The position numbers were made by a program, and so were the translations under genes. Below are positions 41,999 through 51,489 of a DNA stretch of 64,000 nucleotides, one piece after another. This stretch comes from RGIG1828 sp045541875 (lineage in GTDB: Bacteria; Bacillota; Clostridia; UMGS1810). The notes under the pieces were generated by a model that worked only from the letters and a program-made list of their open reading frames with translations, ran no database searches and had not been told where the DNA came from. Each line of letters begins with the position of its first letter. Position 1 is the first letter of the stretch. Location: positions 1-64,000 of the forward strand of contig JAZQJX010000072.1 of assembly GCA_045541875.1 (NCBI GenBank), in the 5' to 3' direction.

Positions 41999-43060
41999 TT
42001 ATCTCTTATTAAGAAAATCGGGGATTTCAAATCCGCCAACATCTGCAAAATCAGCGCCTGAAAGAATGTCAGCAGTATCATTTTTTGAAGATTTTCCATC
42101 TTCAAATCCTGTTGCAACAACAGTGATAACGATTTCATCACCCAAAGATTCATCAATTGATGTACCGAAGATAATGTTTGCATCGGGATCAACAAGTTGA
42201 TGAACAAGTTCGGAAGCCTGTTCGATTTCCATGAGTCCGAGATCGCTTGAACCTGCAACGTTGAGCACAACTTTCTTTGCGCCGTCAATTGTGGTTTCAA
42301 GAAGAGGACTGTAGATAGCATCTTTTACTGCTTCTTCTGCTCTGTTATCACCTGATGCTCTACCGATACCCATATGAGCAACACCTGTGTTTCTCATAAC
42401 TGAAGAGATATCAGCAAAGTCAAGGTTGATGTAACCGGGGCTTGTGATAAGGTCAGAAATACCTTTTACGCCCTGACTGAGAATCTTGTCCGCTGTTTTG
42501 AAAGCATCTTTCATAGATGTTTTGCGGTCACATATGTCAAGAAGTTTGTTGTTTGGAATAACTACGAGAGCATCAACGCAGTCTTTGAGCACTTCAATTC
42601 CTTTTTCTGCGTGAATCATTCTCTGTTTTCCTTCAAATCCGAAAGGTTTGGTAACAACACCAACGGTGAGTATGCCCATTTCTTTCGCAATTGAAGCAAC
42701 GATGGGAGCAGCACCTGTTCCTGTTCCGCCGCCCATACCTGCTGTTACAAACACCATGTTTGCATCTGCAAGTGCCTGTTTGATTTCATCACGGCTTTCT
42801 TCTGCCGCTTTCTGTCCGATTTCGGGGTTTGCACCGGCACCAAGACCTTTTGTGAGTTTTTCACCAATCTGGATTTTGCCGTTTGCTTTGGATGCATTTT
42901 CACCGAAAAGAACCTGTTTGTCTGTATTAACTGCTATAAATTCAACGCCTGCAAGTCCGTCTTCAATCATACGGTCAATGGCATTGTTTCCGCCACCACC
43001 GACGCCGACAACTTTCATGTTGGCTCCTACGATTTCTCTTTCATTATCAAATTCTAACAT
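41999..43060 (-). CDS. ftsZ: Cell division protein FtsZ
   Basis: A 353-residue tubulin-like GTPase forming the division ring. GTP-binding blocks: VVGVGGGGNNAIDRM, VNTDKQVL, and the signature AGMGGGTGTGAAPIVA; the T7 loop is LDFADISSVMRNTG. The C-terminal tail ends IPDFLNKR, the peptide that binds FtsA/SepF-type partners. It is slightly short because of a short linker. Starts after AGAGGAGG. Confidence 0.98.
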   Translation of the reverse strand: MLEFDNEREIVGANMKVVGVGGGGNNAIDRMIEDGLAGVEFIAVNTDKQVLFGENASKANGKIQIGEKLTKGLGAGANPEIGQKAAEESRDEIKQALADANMVFVTAGMGGGTGTGAAPIVASIAKEMGILTVGVVTKPFGFEGKQRMIHAEKGIEVLKDCVDALVVIPNNKLLDICDRKTSMKDAFKTADKILSQGVKGISDLITSPGYINLDFADISSVMRNTGVAHMGIGRASGDNRAEEAVKDAIYSPLLETTIDGAKKVVLNVAGSSDLGLMEIEQASELVHQLVDPDANIIFGTSIDESLGDEIVITVVATGFEDGKSSKNDTADILSGADFADVGGFEIPDFLNKR

Positions 43061-43093
43061 GGTTTTTCCTCCTCTAACCCATATTAATGATTA

Positions 43094-43102
43094 ATTATAA
43101 CA
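43094..43102 (-). promoter_or_regulatory. Extended -10 promoter of ftsZ
   Basis: TGTTATAAT on the minus strand, about 34 nt before the ftsZ start; the -35 (TAGCAT at 17 bp) is poor. The rest of the gap from ftsQ to ftsZ has no gene. Confidence 0.5.
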
Positions 43103-43187
43103 TAGTTTCATAAATAATGCTATACTTTTTTAGGGTTTTTTATTTTTTTGTACAAAATAAACAATTTTAGGTCTTTGTGCGACCATT

Positions 43188-43985
43188 CTATGACATACTG
43201 CTTGTTACATTTTCTGTATCAGAAAGTTCAATCACGCCTCCTGTCTGAGAGTCGGGAATTTCGGGGATTATGGCTTTCAAATATGCTATTTTGTATTCTA
43301 TGTTTTCTCCATCCTTTTCGCCATCTTTTCCCATGTTGACCAATGTGTCATTTCTGAGTGTTATTTTTATATCATTAGTATTGGTCAGATCTATAAATTT
43401 TACCTTTGAAAGAATTCCCTGATTTTTAAGTTCTGTGAGCATTTTTTCAATTAATTCAGATACGTTCTTTGCATCTTTGCGGTCAATTTTTATATACTGT
43501 CCTTTTTTGGTGTCTGTAAGTTTTACGCCCTTAATTACAGGCACCTTTCTTTCAAGTCCGGACATTGTTGAAATTACAGTTCCGTTTTCATCTATTCCGG
43601 TGTATGCGGCTTTTTCCATTATGTAGGCACTTTCTGTTTTTTCGTATACCCGTATTGTAACATCTCCGGGAAGAGAACGGATAAGTTCAATATCCGAAAC
43701 ACATCCGAGACCCTTGACAGAACTTTTTATCTTTTTAAAGTTCAGTCCGAAAATGTTATCTCCTTTTTTTATGCCCGAAACTTCAATGATTTCTGCTTTC
43801 TTAAGTTCTGAATTTCCTATAACGTCTATTGATCGTATTTTAAATACCGGCGACATCAGAAACAGAATCACCGCAACAGTCACAAGGCACAAAATCCCTG
43901 CAACTTTTGACCGCATTACTGTGGTTTTATAGGGTGATTTTTTCTTTCTGTATTCACTTGTGCCGGTGTTGTTCCCGTTATGCAT
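43188..43985 (-). CDS. ftsQ: FtsQ/DivIB-type cell division protein
   Basis: A 265-residue single-pass membrane protein. A basic cytoplasmic N-terminus (EYRKKKSPYKTTVMRSK) leads into one transmembrane helix (VAGILCLVTVAVILFLMS) and the POTRA domain (FKIRSIDVIGNSELKKAEIIEVSGIKKGDNIFGLNFKKI), then the beta domain with PVIKGVKLT. It links early and late divisome proteins at the septum. Ends the series that starts at mraZ, 2 bp after murA. Confidence 0.9.
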   Translation of the reverse strand: MHNGNNTGTSEYRKKKSPYKTTVMRSKVAGILCLVTVAVILFLMSPVFKIRSIDVIGNSELKKAEIIEVSGIKKGDNIFGLNFKKIKSSVKGLGCVSDIELIRSLPGDVTIRVYEKTESAYIMEKAAYTGIDENGTVISTMSGLERKVPVIKGVKLTDTKKGQYIKIDRKDAKNVSELIEKMLTELKNQGILSKVKFIDLTNTNDIKITLRNDTLVNMGKDGEKDGENIEYKIAYLKAIIPEIPDSQTGGVIELSDTENVTSSMS

Positions 43986-43986
43986 T

Positions 43987-45240
43987 TTATTCTATCCTCT
44001 CTATTTTTGCACCAAGGCTTTTGAGTGAATCGCAAAGATTTTCATAGCCTCTTTCTATATAGCCGATATTTGAAACCGTGCTTTCTCCCTCTGCGCCAAG
44101 TGACGCACAAACAAGGGATGCACCGCATCTGAGATCTCCTGAAGATACATCTGCCCCATGAAGTTTATGCACTCCCTTTATGACTGCGCATCTTCCAAAA
44201 GTTTCAATGTCTGCCCCCATCAGACAAAGTCTTTCACAATGACCGAGGCGGTTTTCGAATATCCTCTCCATAACAATTCCTATTCCGTAAGATGTTGTCA
44301 TTGCTGCTGTAATAAGCGGCTGACAGTCTGTGGGGAACCCCGGATACGGCGATGTTTTTATGCAGGGAAGATTTATCAGACGGTCAGGTCTTGATGCTTC
44401 TATTCCGTCATCTGAAATATTAATATTCATGCCCATTTTTCTGTACGAAGCAATTACGGAGGAAAAATGAGAGGGATCCGCATCTTTAATTTTTATGTTT
44501 CCGCCGCTGCAGGCAACTGCTGTAAGATAGGTTGCGGCAACAATTCTGTCACCTATTATATCAACTTCCCCGTCTTTGGGAGTGCAGGTGCCTTTTATAT
44601 GAATTTCTCCTGTTCCGTCTCCTTTTACGGAAACGCCAACAGAGCGAAGGTAATCTGCAAGATTTATAATCTCCGGTTCTCTGGCTGCATTTTGTATTAC
44701 CGTTTTGGAAGGTGTCAGGCTGGAGGCAATCATTATATTCTCCGTTGCACCTACAGATGGAAAATCGAGAAATATTTTTCCTCCGCGAAGGCAATCTGCC
44801 ACGCACAGTATTCCATCATTTGAAGGTATTATGTCCCCTCCCATTTCACAAAATGCCTTGAGATGAAGATTTATGGGGCGTCTGCCTATACAACATCCGC
44901 CGCTTCCTGAAATCAATGCTCTTTTGCTCCTTGCAAGAAGTGCTCCTGCAAAAAGACTTGAACTGCGTGTCTGTTTCATTATGTCATAGGGAATATCTTT
45001 TGGTGAAAATGAAGATGAATCTACAATCACGTCCATTCCTTCACGTCTGACTTTGCACCCGAGAAGATCGAGTATTTCAAGCATATTTCTTACATCTGAA
45101 AGATCCGGACAGTTATGTATAACACTTTTTCCGCCGTTTACAACAGTTGCGGCAAGTATGGGAAGAACCGCATTTTTTGAGCCATGGACTGATATTTCCC
45201 CGGAAAGCGGATTTCCGCCTTTTATTTTATAGCGCTTCAT
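43987..45240 (-). CDS. murA: UDP-N-acetylglucosamine 1-carboxyvinyltransferase, paralogue 1
   Basis: A 417-residue enzyme that adds enolpyruvate from PEP to UDP-GlcNAc, the first step of peptidoglycan synthesis. N-terminal NPLSGEISVHGSKNAVLPILAA (conserved Lys-Asn), SGGCCIGRRPINLHLKAF with the catalytic Cys in the mobile loop, and PYPGFPTDCQPLITA. Starts at MKRYKIKGG after GGAGGTG. It occupies the place between murG and ftsQ where murB or murC stands in many bacteria. A second copy lies at 61035-62294. Confidence 0.95.
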   Translation of the reverse strand: MKRYKIKGGNPLSGEISVHGSKNAVLPILAATVVNGGKSVIHNCPDLSDVRNMLEILDLLGCKVRREGMDVIVDSSSFSPKDIPYDIMKQTRSSSLFAGALLARSKRALISGSGGCCIGRRPINLHLKAFCEMGGDIIPSNDGILCVADCLRGGKIFLDFPSVGATENIMIASSLTPSKTVIQNAAREPEIINLADYLRSVGVSVKGDGTGEIHIKGTCTPKDGEVDIIGDRIVAATYLTAVACSGGNIKIKDADPSHFSSVIASYRKMGMNINISDDGIEASRPDRLINLPCIKTSPYPGFPTDCQPLITAAMTTSYGIGIVMERIFENRLGHCERLCLMGADIETFGRCAVIKGVHKLHGADVSSGDLRCGASLVCASLGAEGESTVSNIGYIERGYENLCDSLKSLGAKIERIE

Positions 45241-45352
45241 AAAAGCACCTCCGCACATAATCAATATGCTTATATACTATGCGGAAGTGGTTTTTTTGTT
45301 ACAGTAGAAAGTTGTGTCACCATTCTTACTTTTTGAAAGCAATTCAGGATAT

Positions 45353-45406
45353 GTGTAAGTTCCGCATGGTAGGTAGATAGGTAGGTAATTGGTGCGGAAC
45401 TTACAC
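45353..45406. repeat. Perfect 14-bp hairpin with a TAGG-repeat loop
   Basis: GTGTAAGTTCCGCA and TGCGGAACTTACAC enclose a 26-nt loop that contains GGTAGGTAGATAGGTAGGTA. It lies between murG and murA with no U-run on either strand, so it is probably not a standard terminator. Confidence 0.7.
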
Positions 45407-45427
45407 AGGAAGTTGACAAATTCTGTT

Positions 45428-46528
45428 TCACTCTGCTAATTCTTTTATTTTTGCATATATAATTTCAAGCGCATTTACACTGCTGATTTTCTTTGAGTTC
45501 TTTTGCATCATAATTGTTTTTTCTTCGTCTGACAAAATGCTTTCAACGGCATTTTTCAGACTGTCTTTGTTAAAATCTTTTTCGAGTATTGTAATTGCTG
45601 CACCGTTATCTGAAAGGGCTCTTGCGTTATATTCCTGATGATTGTTTGTAACATTGGGTGACGGTATTAAAATGGCAGGTTTTGAAAGAGCGCAAAGTTC
45701 TGACACGGTTATGGCACCTGAGCGGCACACGCAAACATCTGATGCATTCATTGCCTCGTCCATATTGTGAATATATGGCACAATTGATATGTCAGAATTT
45801 TTGTCAATGCCAAGTTCTTTTGCTTTTTGAAGGCATCTTTCATAGTTTCTTTGTCCTGTGGCAAATAAAACTTTTGTTTCGCCGTCTTGAGAAAGTTCAG
45901 ACATATATTCAAGAGACACCCTGTTTAATGCTTCTGCTCCAAGGCTGCCACCAAAAATGAGAATCATTTTTTCTTTATCAAGATTAAATTTTTTTCTTGC
46001 ATCGTCTCTTTTGCATTTCAGAATTGACGGTCTTATGGGATTACCGGTAAAAAGAATTTCTTTTGCACCTGTAAGATATTTTCTGCTTTCATCAAAACTT
46101 ATGGCAGTAACTGAGGACTTCCCTGAAAGATGTTTTATTGCACTTCCCGGAAATACATTTTGTTCGTGAATAAGAGTCGGAATGTTCATGGAATATGCCG
46201 CCATAACCGCAGGCGCACATACATATCCGCCGGTGCCTATGACAATGTCAGGCTTAAACTCTTTTATGATTTTTTTGCATTTTGATTTTGCACTGAGCAT
46301 ATGTATGAGGGATTTGAAATTTTCAAACGTGAGTTTTTTGCTGAGTCCCTCAACTTTTATATATCTGATTTCGTAACCTGACTGAGGCACCAGGGAACTT
46401 TCAAGTCCTTTTTTTGTGCCAACAAACAGTATTTCGGTGTTTTCATCCATTTCTTTTGCATATCCTGCAATGGCAAGTGCAGGGTTGATGTGGCCGGCTG
46501 TTCCGCCTCCGGCAAGTAAAATCCTCAA
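45428..46528 (-). CDS. murG: Lipid II synthase MurG (GlcNAc transferase)
   Basis: A 366-residue membrane-associated glycosyltransferase that adds GlcNAc to lipid I. N-terminal MRILLAGGGTAGHINPALA, then DIVIGTGGYVCAPAVMAA, and the UDP-GlcNAc site FGGSLGAEALN ... CRSGAITVSELCALSKPAILIPSP. I choose a TTG start, since AGGAG lies eight bases upstream; a GTG three codons earlier overlaps that ribosome site. Confidence 0.95.
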   Translation of the reverse strand: MRILLAGGGTAGHINPALAIAGYAKEMDENTEILFVGTKKGLESSLVPQSGYEIRYIKVEGLSKKLTFENFKSLIHMLSAKSKCKKIIKEFKPDIVIGTGGYVCAPAVMAAYSMNIPTLIHEQNVFPGSAIKHLSGKSSVTAISFDESRKYLTGAKEILFTGNPIRPSILKCKRDDARKKFNLDKEKMILIFGGSLGAEALNRVSLEYMSELSQDGETKVLFATGQRNYERCLQKAKELGIDKNSDISIVPYIHNMDEAMNASDVCVCRSGAITVSELCALSKPAILIPSPNVTNNHQEYNARALSDNGAAITILEKDFNKDSLKNAVESILSDEEKTIMMQKNSKKISSVNALEIIYAKIKELAE

Positions 46529-46539
46529 AATTTTCACTC

Positions 46540-47658
46540 CTATTTCTCACATTCTCTTGATATGGAAAGCACAACTCCCATTTCAGCAAGTATGAATACC
46601 AGTGATGTTCCGCCATAACTGAAAAACGGAAGAGGCATACCTGTTGCAGGAATTGATGAGGTAACAACGGCAATATTTATTACAACCTGAATGGCAATGA
46701 GTCCCATTATACCTATTACGGTAAGTCTTGAAAATTTATCTGGAGCGTGAATAGCAATGTTAATACCTTTCCACAAAAGTATACCAAAAAGCACAACAAC
46801 CAAAAGTGCTCCGATAAAGCCAAGTTCCTCACATATTATGGGGAAAATAAAGTCATTGTGTGCTTCGGGAAGATAGAGATATTTCTGACGGCTCTGACCA
46901 AGTCCCAGTCCGAAGAACCCACCGCTTCCTATGGCATAGAGGGACTGAATAATCTGAAAGCCTGCACCCGAACTGTCCTTGAATGGATCGATGAATGAAG
47001 TTACACGTGCCATACGATAAGGTGCACTGATCATTGCAATAGCGGCAATGCCAAGAGCCGGAAAACCTATTGCCATAAAGTGTGACAATTTTGCTCCTGC
47101 TGCCCAGATGATTACAAATCCTGTGAGAACTATAACTATGGCACCGCTAAGATGGGGTTCAATGAATACCAAAAGTGCAAGAGCACCTGTTATGAATATA
47201 TATGGCAAAAAACCTTTTGTAAATGTTCTAAGCGCTTCCTTGTTTACGCTAAGACTACGGGCAAGGAAAACTATTATTGCAAATTTGGCAATCTCGGAAG
47301 GCTGAAAACTGAAAGAACCAAACCCAAGCCATCTTTTTGCACCTTTTACCTCAATGCCGATTATCGGAACAAGTATCAGAAGTATAACACTTACAACCAT
47401 AATGTGAAGTGCATATTTATATACGGTTTTATATGGAATTCTGGACACGGTAAGCATTATAACAATTCCTATCACAGCCCAGATAAGCTGCCTTTTTACA
47501 AAATAGAGTGCATCGTCATACTGATAGTGGGCAGATGCAGAACTTGCACTGAAAACCATAATAAGACCATAACTTAAAAGTGCCAGAACGGTTATAAGAA
47601 AAGAAACATCTATTTTTTTCAGCGGTTTCAAAACATCTGCCCTACGAACTGTTTTCAA
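46540..47658 (-). CDS. ftsW: SEDS-family glycosyltransferase FtsW
   Basis: A 372-residue integral membrane protein with about ten helices that polymerises lipid II at the septum with its partner PBP. Family blocks: MVFSASSASAHYQYDDALYF, KGAKRWLGFGSFSFQPSEIAKFAIIVF, QSLYAIGSGGFFGLGLGQSRQKYLYLPEAHNDFIF and GMPLPFFSYGGTSL. TTG start after GAGGAGGG. FtsW and SpoVE cannot be told apart by sequence; dcw location favours FtsW. Confidence 0.93.
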   Translation of the reverse strand: MKTVRRADVLKPLKKIDVSFLITVLALLSYGLIMVFSASSASAHYQYDDALYFVKRQLIWAVIGIVIMLTVSRIPYKTVYKYALHIMVVSVILLILVPIIGIEVKGAKRWLGFGSFSFQPSEIAKFAIIVFLARSLSVNKEALRTFTKGFLPYIFITGALALLVFIEPHLSGAIVIVLTGFVIIWAAGAKLSHFMAIGFPALGIAAIAMISAPYRMARVTSFIDPFKDSSGAGFQIIQSLYAIGSGGFFGLGLGQSRQKYLYLPEAHNDFIFPIICEELGFIGALLVVVLFGILLWKGINIAIHAPDKFSRLTVIGIMGLIAIQVVINIAVVTSSIPATGMPLPFFSYGGTSLVFILAEMGVVLSISRECEK

Positions 47659-47703
47659 TGCAAATCCCTCCTCTATCTTTAATTTATTGTTTTTATCCGA
47701 TTT

Positions 47704-48663
47704 TTATACACAAGCGAAAAATGCCGGAATGCATAATATCAAAGTTATAGCGCATGCGGTGATAACAATTCTGTTTTCGCTCCATCCGCACATTTCAAAA
47801 TGATGATGTACGGGGCTCATTTTGAAAATTCTTTTGCCTGTCTTTTTAAACCATGCAACCTGAATTATTACAGAAAGCGTTTCAAATACATATACAAATC
47901 CGACTATGACCAACACAAGCGGATTTTTCATAATAAGCGCATTTGAGCATACAACACCGCCAAGAAAAAGCGAGCCTGTATCTCCCATAAAGACCTTTGC
48001 GGGATGACGGTTGAAAATGAGAAATCCCAGAAGTGCGCATGCAATTACAGAATTTATAACGGTGATGTCATACATTCCTTTGAAATATGATAAAAATGCA
48101 AAGAATGCACACACAATAACCGTTACAGATGTGGCAAGTCCGTCCACTCCGTCTGTGAGATTAACACTGTTTGTCGCACCGATTAAAACAAATATTGCAA
48201 GGGGTATATATATGACGCCCAGATTCACATATGTCTTTGCAAATGGTATGAAAATCTTTGTATCAACAATCTCAAGCCAATACAGACTGACGATTACAAA
48301 AACAACCGAGAATAAAAGTTGCAGCAAAAATTTCTGTTTCTCAGTAAGACCAAGATTCCTTTTTTTGCACACCTTTATGTAATCATCAATAAATCCCACA
48401 ACACCAAAACTCAGCGCAAACAATATCAGGCACAAAGCCTTTGTCGTGCGGGTGAATATGAGGGCGCAGATAAGGGCAGGAACAATGAAGATGAATCCTC
48501 CCATTGTGGGTGTTCCCGTTTTTTTCTTATGCCAACTTGGACCTATGTCTCTTATTTCCTGACCGAATTTGAGTCTGTGAAGTGTTGGAATCATCAAAGG
48601 CCCTGCTATTGCAGAAAGGACAAATGATATTACCATAGCAATTATAAGTACGTCAAAGTTCAT
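47704..48663 (-). CDS. mraY: Phospho-N-acetylmuramoyl-pentapeptide-transferase
   Basis: A 319-residue polytopic enzyme that moves phospho-MurNAc-pentapeptide to undecaprenyl phosphate, giving lipid I. Catalytic blocks: KKTGTPTMGGF, GFIDDYIKV (DD), NSVNLTDGVDGLAT, VFMGDTGSLFLGG and PVHHHFE. Starts at MNFDVLIIA, with GGTGG upstream. No murD follows, unlike the textbook cluster. Confidence 0.96.
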   Translation of the reverse strand: MNFDVLIIAMVISFVLSAIAGPLMIPTLHRLKFGQEIRDIGPSWHKKKTGTPTMGGFIFIVPALICALIFTRTTKALCLILFALSFGVVGFIDDYIKVCKKRNLGLTEKQKFLLQLLFSVVFVIVSLYWLEIVDTKIFIPFAKTYVNLGVIYIPLAIFVLIGATNSVNLTDGVDGLATSVTVIVCAFFAFLSYFKGMYDITVINSVIACALLGFLIFNRHPAKVFMGDTGSLFLGGVVCSNALIMKNPLVLVIVGFVYVFETLSVIIQVAWFKKTGKRIFKMSPVHHHFEMCGWSENRIVITACAITLILCIPAFFACV

Positions 48664-48664
48664 T

Positions 48665-50023
48665 TCAAACACCACCAAGTATAGTATATATCTGTTCCAT
48701 TTTCATACATCTGGAACCTTTTATGAGAACTGCATCTTCATCTTTCAAAAATCCTTTCAGAAACTCAGCAGCATCTACAGCATCAGGAAAGGAATAACAT
48801 TCCTTGCCTTTTGTCTCCGCTGCAATAAAACGGGATACGTCTCCCACAGTTATAAGGACATCTGCTTTGGATTTGTGAACATATTTTCCAAGATGGCGCA
48901 GAAGTTCTTCTGTTTTATCGCCAAGTTCAGCAATATCACCAAGAACCGCTATGCGTCGTTTTGCCTCAACACATTCAAGCACCCCAAGTGCGGCCTGAAC
49001 TGATTGTGGACTGGAATTATAGCAGTCATTTATTATTTTATACCCGTTTATGCTGATTATATTCTGACGTATGCCGTCTGAATGATAACTTTCAAGTCCT
49101 GTTTTTATTTTTTCATCGTCAATATTCATCTCTCTGCCAACGGCTATTGCCACAAGAGCATTATATACGTTGTGAACACCTGCAAGATTTATGAAATAGT
49201 TTTTGCCGTCAACTTTGAATGAGCATCCCTGTTCTGAAGATTTTATATCCGATGCACATATGTCTGCAGATTTGTTTTCTATTCCCACAAAAATCTGCTT
49301 CCTACATTTCACTTTTCCTTTAAGAGAAACAAGGTATGAATCATCACCGTTCAATATTATTGTCCCGTCTTCGCTCATACCGTCAAAAATTTCACTTTTG
49401 GCTTTCAGTATGCCCTCCTGAGAACCAAGATATTCAATGTGAGATGTACCTATGTTTGTTATAACTCCGATGTGTGGGCGGGCACATTTTGAAAGAACGC
49501 TGATTTCTCCGAAATTGCTCATTCCCATTTCAATAACCGCCGCTGTGTGGTCGCAGGTGAGTCCGAACAATGTGTAGGGAACCCCTATGTTATTGTTGAA
49601 ATTCCCCTTTGTTGCAAGGGTATTGTATTCCTGTGATACTACTGATGCTATGAATTCTTTTGTTGTGGTTTTTCCCACACTGCCTGTAAGTCCTATAACA
49701 GGAATATCAAAAAGACCTCTGTAATATGATGCCAGGTCAAGAAGTGCCTTTTGAGTGTCATCAACACTTATTACAAACGGTACCCAAATATCGGGCTTAC
49801 CATGACACAAGACTCCCCCCACTCCTGTTTTACAAACATCCTCAAGAAAATCATGTCCGTCAAAACGTTCACCTTTTAAGGGAATAAAGAGGGTTTCTTT
49901 ATCTATTGTGCGGCTGTCACAGCTGACAGCTGAAATTTTTGCGTTTTCATTGCCTGATATTATCTTTCCCGAAACCGCTTTTGCAATTTCTGATGCAGAT
50001 ATCTCTTTTATCCGGTATATCAT
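48665..50023 (-). CDS. murF: UDP-MurNAc-tripeptide:D-Ala-D-Ala ligase MurF
   Basis: A 452-residue cytoplasmic ligase that adds D-Ala-D-Ala to the tripeptide precursor. Mur-ligase motifs: P-loop GLTGSVGKTTTKEF, GNFNNNIGVPYTL, EMGMSNFGEI, ITNIGTSHIEYLG and NDCYNSSPQSVQAAL. Starts at MIYRIKEIS after AAGGGGA; the stop lies one base before the mraY start. Confidence 0.95.
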   Translation of the reverse strand: MIYRIKEISASEIAKAVSGKIISGNENAKISAVSCDSRTIDKETLFIPLKGERFDGHDFLEDVCKTGVGGVLCHGKPDIWVPFVISVDDTQKALLDLASYYRGLFDIPVIGLTGSVGKTTTKEFIASVVSQEYNTLATKGNFNNNIGVPYTLFGLTCDHTAAVIEMGMSNFGEISVLSKCARPHIGVITNIGTSHIEYLGSQEGILKAKSEIFDGMSEDGTIILNGDDSYLVSLKGKVKCRKQIFVGIENKSADICASDIKSSEQGCSFKVDGKNYFINLAGVHNVYNALVAIAVGREMNIDDEKIKTGLESYHSDGIRQNIISINGYKIINDCYNSSPQSVQAALGVLECVEAKRRIAVLGDIAELGDKTEELLRHLGKYVHKSKADVLITVGDVSRFIAAETKGKECYSFPDAVDAAEFLKGFLKDEDAVLIKGSRCMKMEQIYTILGGV

Positions 50024-50037
50024 AATCAGTCCCCTTT

Positions 50038-51474
50038 TTATGCCTTTGAACAAAGAATGTCTTTCACAACTTCCCTTTCATCAAAGTGAATTGTGCCTGA
50101 ATTTAATATCTGATAGGTTTCATGTCCCTTTCCTGCAAGAACTATACAGTCGTCTTTTTTTGCATTGTCAAGAGCGTATTTTATGGCGTCGCGCCTGCTT
50201 TCAATCACAACATAATCACCGCCGGACTCTTTCACACCTTCTTCAACCATTGAAATGATTTTCAAAGGATTTTCCGTGCGTGGGTTGTCGCTTGTCACAA
50301 CACAAAAATCTGCCATCTTTCCTGCTATTTTTCCCATAATCGGTCTTTTGGTGTTGTCTCTGTCACCACCGCAACCAAAGACTATTATAACTCTGCCTTT
50401 ACAAAAACCTCTTACGGCATTTAGAATGTTTTCTATTCCGTCAGGAGTGTGTGCGTAGTCAATTATAACTGTATAATCTCTTCCTGTTGGTACAACCTCT
50501 GCACGTCCCTTTACGCCCGTCGCTTTTTCAAGACCTTTTGAAATTGTGTTTTCATCTATACCAAGCGCCCTTGCAACTCCTATTGCACAAAGAGCGTTGT
50601 ATACTGAAAATTCGCCGGGGATCATAAGTCGATATGGAATATCTTTCACATCAAACTTTACACAATCTGAATGCATTTCAATATTTTCGGCATACAGTTT
50701 TGAGTTTTCGTTTTTTGTGGAATATGTCAGACATTCACACGGGCATTTATCCGCCATTGCTTTTCCATAGGAATCATCTGTGTTAATAACCGCTTTTTCA
50801 GAGATTTCCATAAGTTTAAACTTGGCATTTGCATAGTTATCCATCGTGATGTGTAAATCAAGATGATCCTGTGTAAGATTTGTAAATGCACCTACAGAAT
50901 ATGTGCATCCATGAACTCTTTCAAGTTCCAGGGCGTGAGATGAAACTTCCATCACACAAACATCCACATTTGCGTCTCTCATACGTGCAAAAATACTTTG
51001 AAGTTCTATGGAATCCGGTGTTGTACGGCTTGTTTCTATGACCTCATCACCTATCATATTCTGATTTGTGCCAATGAGACCAACCTTCAGGTTTGCATAT
51101 TCGAGAATTGATTTCACAAGATAGGTTACAGTTGTTTTTCCGTTGGTGCCTGTTATTCCCACAAGTTTAAAACTTTTTGAAGGATTTGAATAAAACTCTG
51201 CTGCGGCAATTGATTCTGATATTCTTGAATTTGATGACACTACCTGAACTGTGTCAAGGCTCTCATCATATTCTTCGCACATCACGGCACTTGCACCGTT
51301 TTCGACAGCACTTTTTATAAACTTGTGTCCGTCAGTCTGAAATCCTCTGACTGCCACAAACAATGAGCCTTTCACACATGCTCTTGAGTCATTGGTAATG
51401 TGTGTTATTTCAATATCTGAATCCCCATATACCAAAGCACCGGGAATAGATTTTATTATTTCACCAAGTTTCAA
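50038..51474 (-). CDS. murE: UDP-MurNAc-L-Ala-D-Glu:meso-DAP ligase MurE
   Basis: A 478-residue ligase adding the third stem-peptide residue. P-loop VGITGTNGKTTVTYL, MEVSSHALELERVHG, and the motif DNPRTENP, whose DNPR signature indicates meso-diaminopimelate and not lysine. So the cell wall is probably of the mDAP type. TTG start preceded by GAGAGGATG. Confidence 0.95.
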   Translation of the reverse strand: MKLGEIIKSIPGALVYGDSDIEITHITNDSRACVKGSLFVAVRGFQTDGHKFIKSAVENGASAVMCEEYDESLDTVQVVSSNSRISESIAAAEFYSNPSKSFKLVGITGTNGKTTVTYLVKSILEYANLKVGLIGTNQNMIGDEVIETSRTTPDSIELQSIFARMRDANVDVCVMEVSSHALELERVHGCTYSVGAFTNLTQDHLDLHITMDNYANAKFKLMEISEKAVINTDDSYGKAMADKCPCECLTYSTKNENSKLYAENIEMHSDCVKFDVKDIPYRLMIPGEFSVYNALCAIGVARALGIDENTISKGLEKATGVKGRAEVVPTGRDYTVIIDYAHTPDGIENILNAVRGFCKGRVIIVFGCGGDRDNTKRPIMGKIAGKMADFCVVTSDNPRTENPLKIISMVEEGVKESGGDYVVIESRRDAIKYALDNAKKDDCIVLAGKGHETYQILNSGTIHFDEREVVKDILCSKA

Positions 51475-51489
51475 GCCTATACATCCTCT

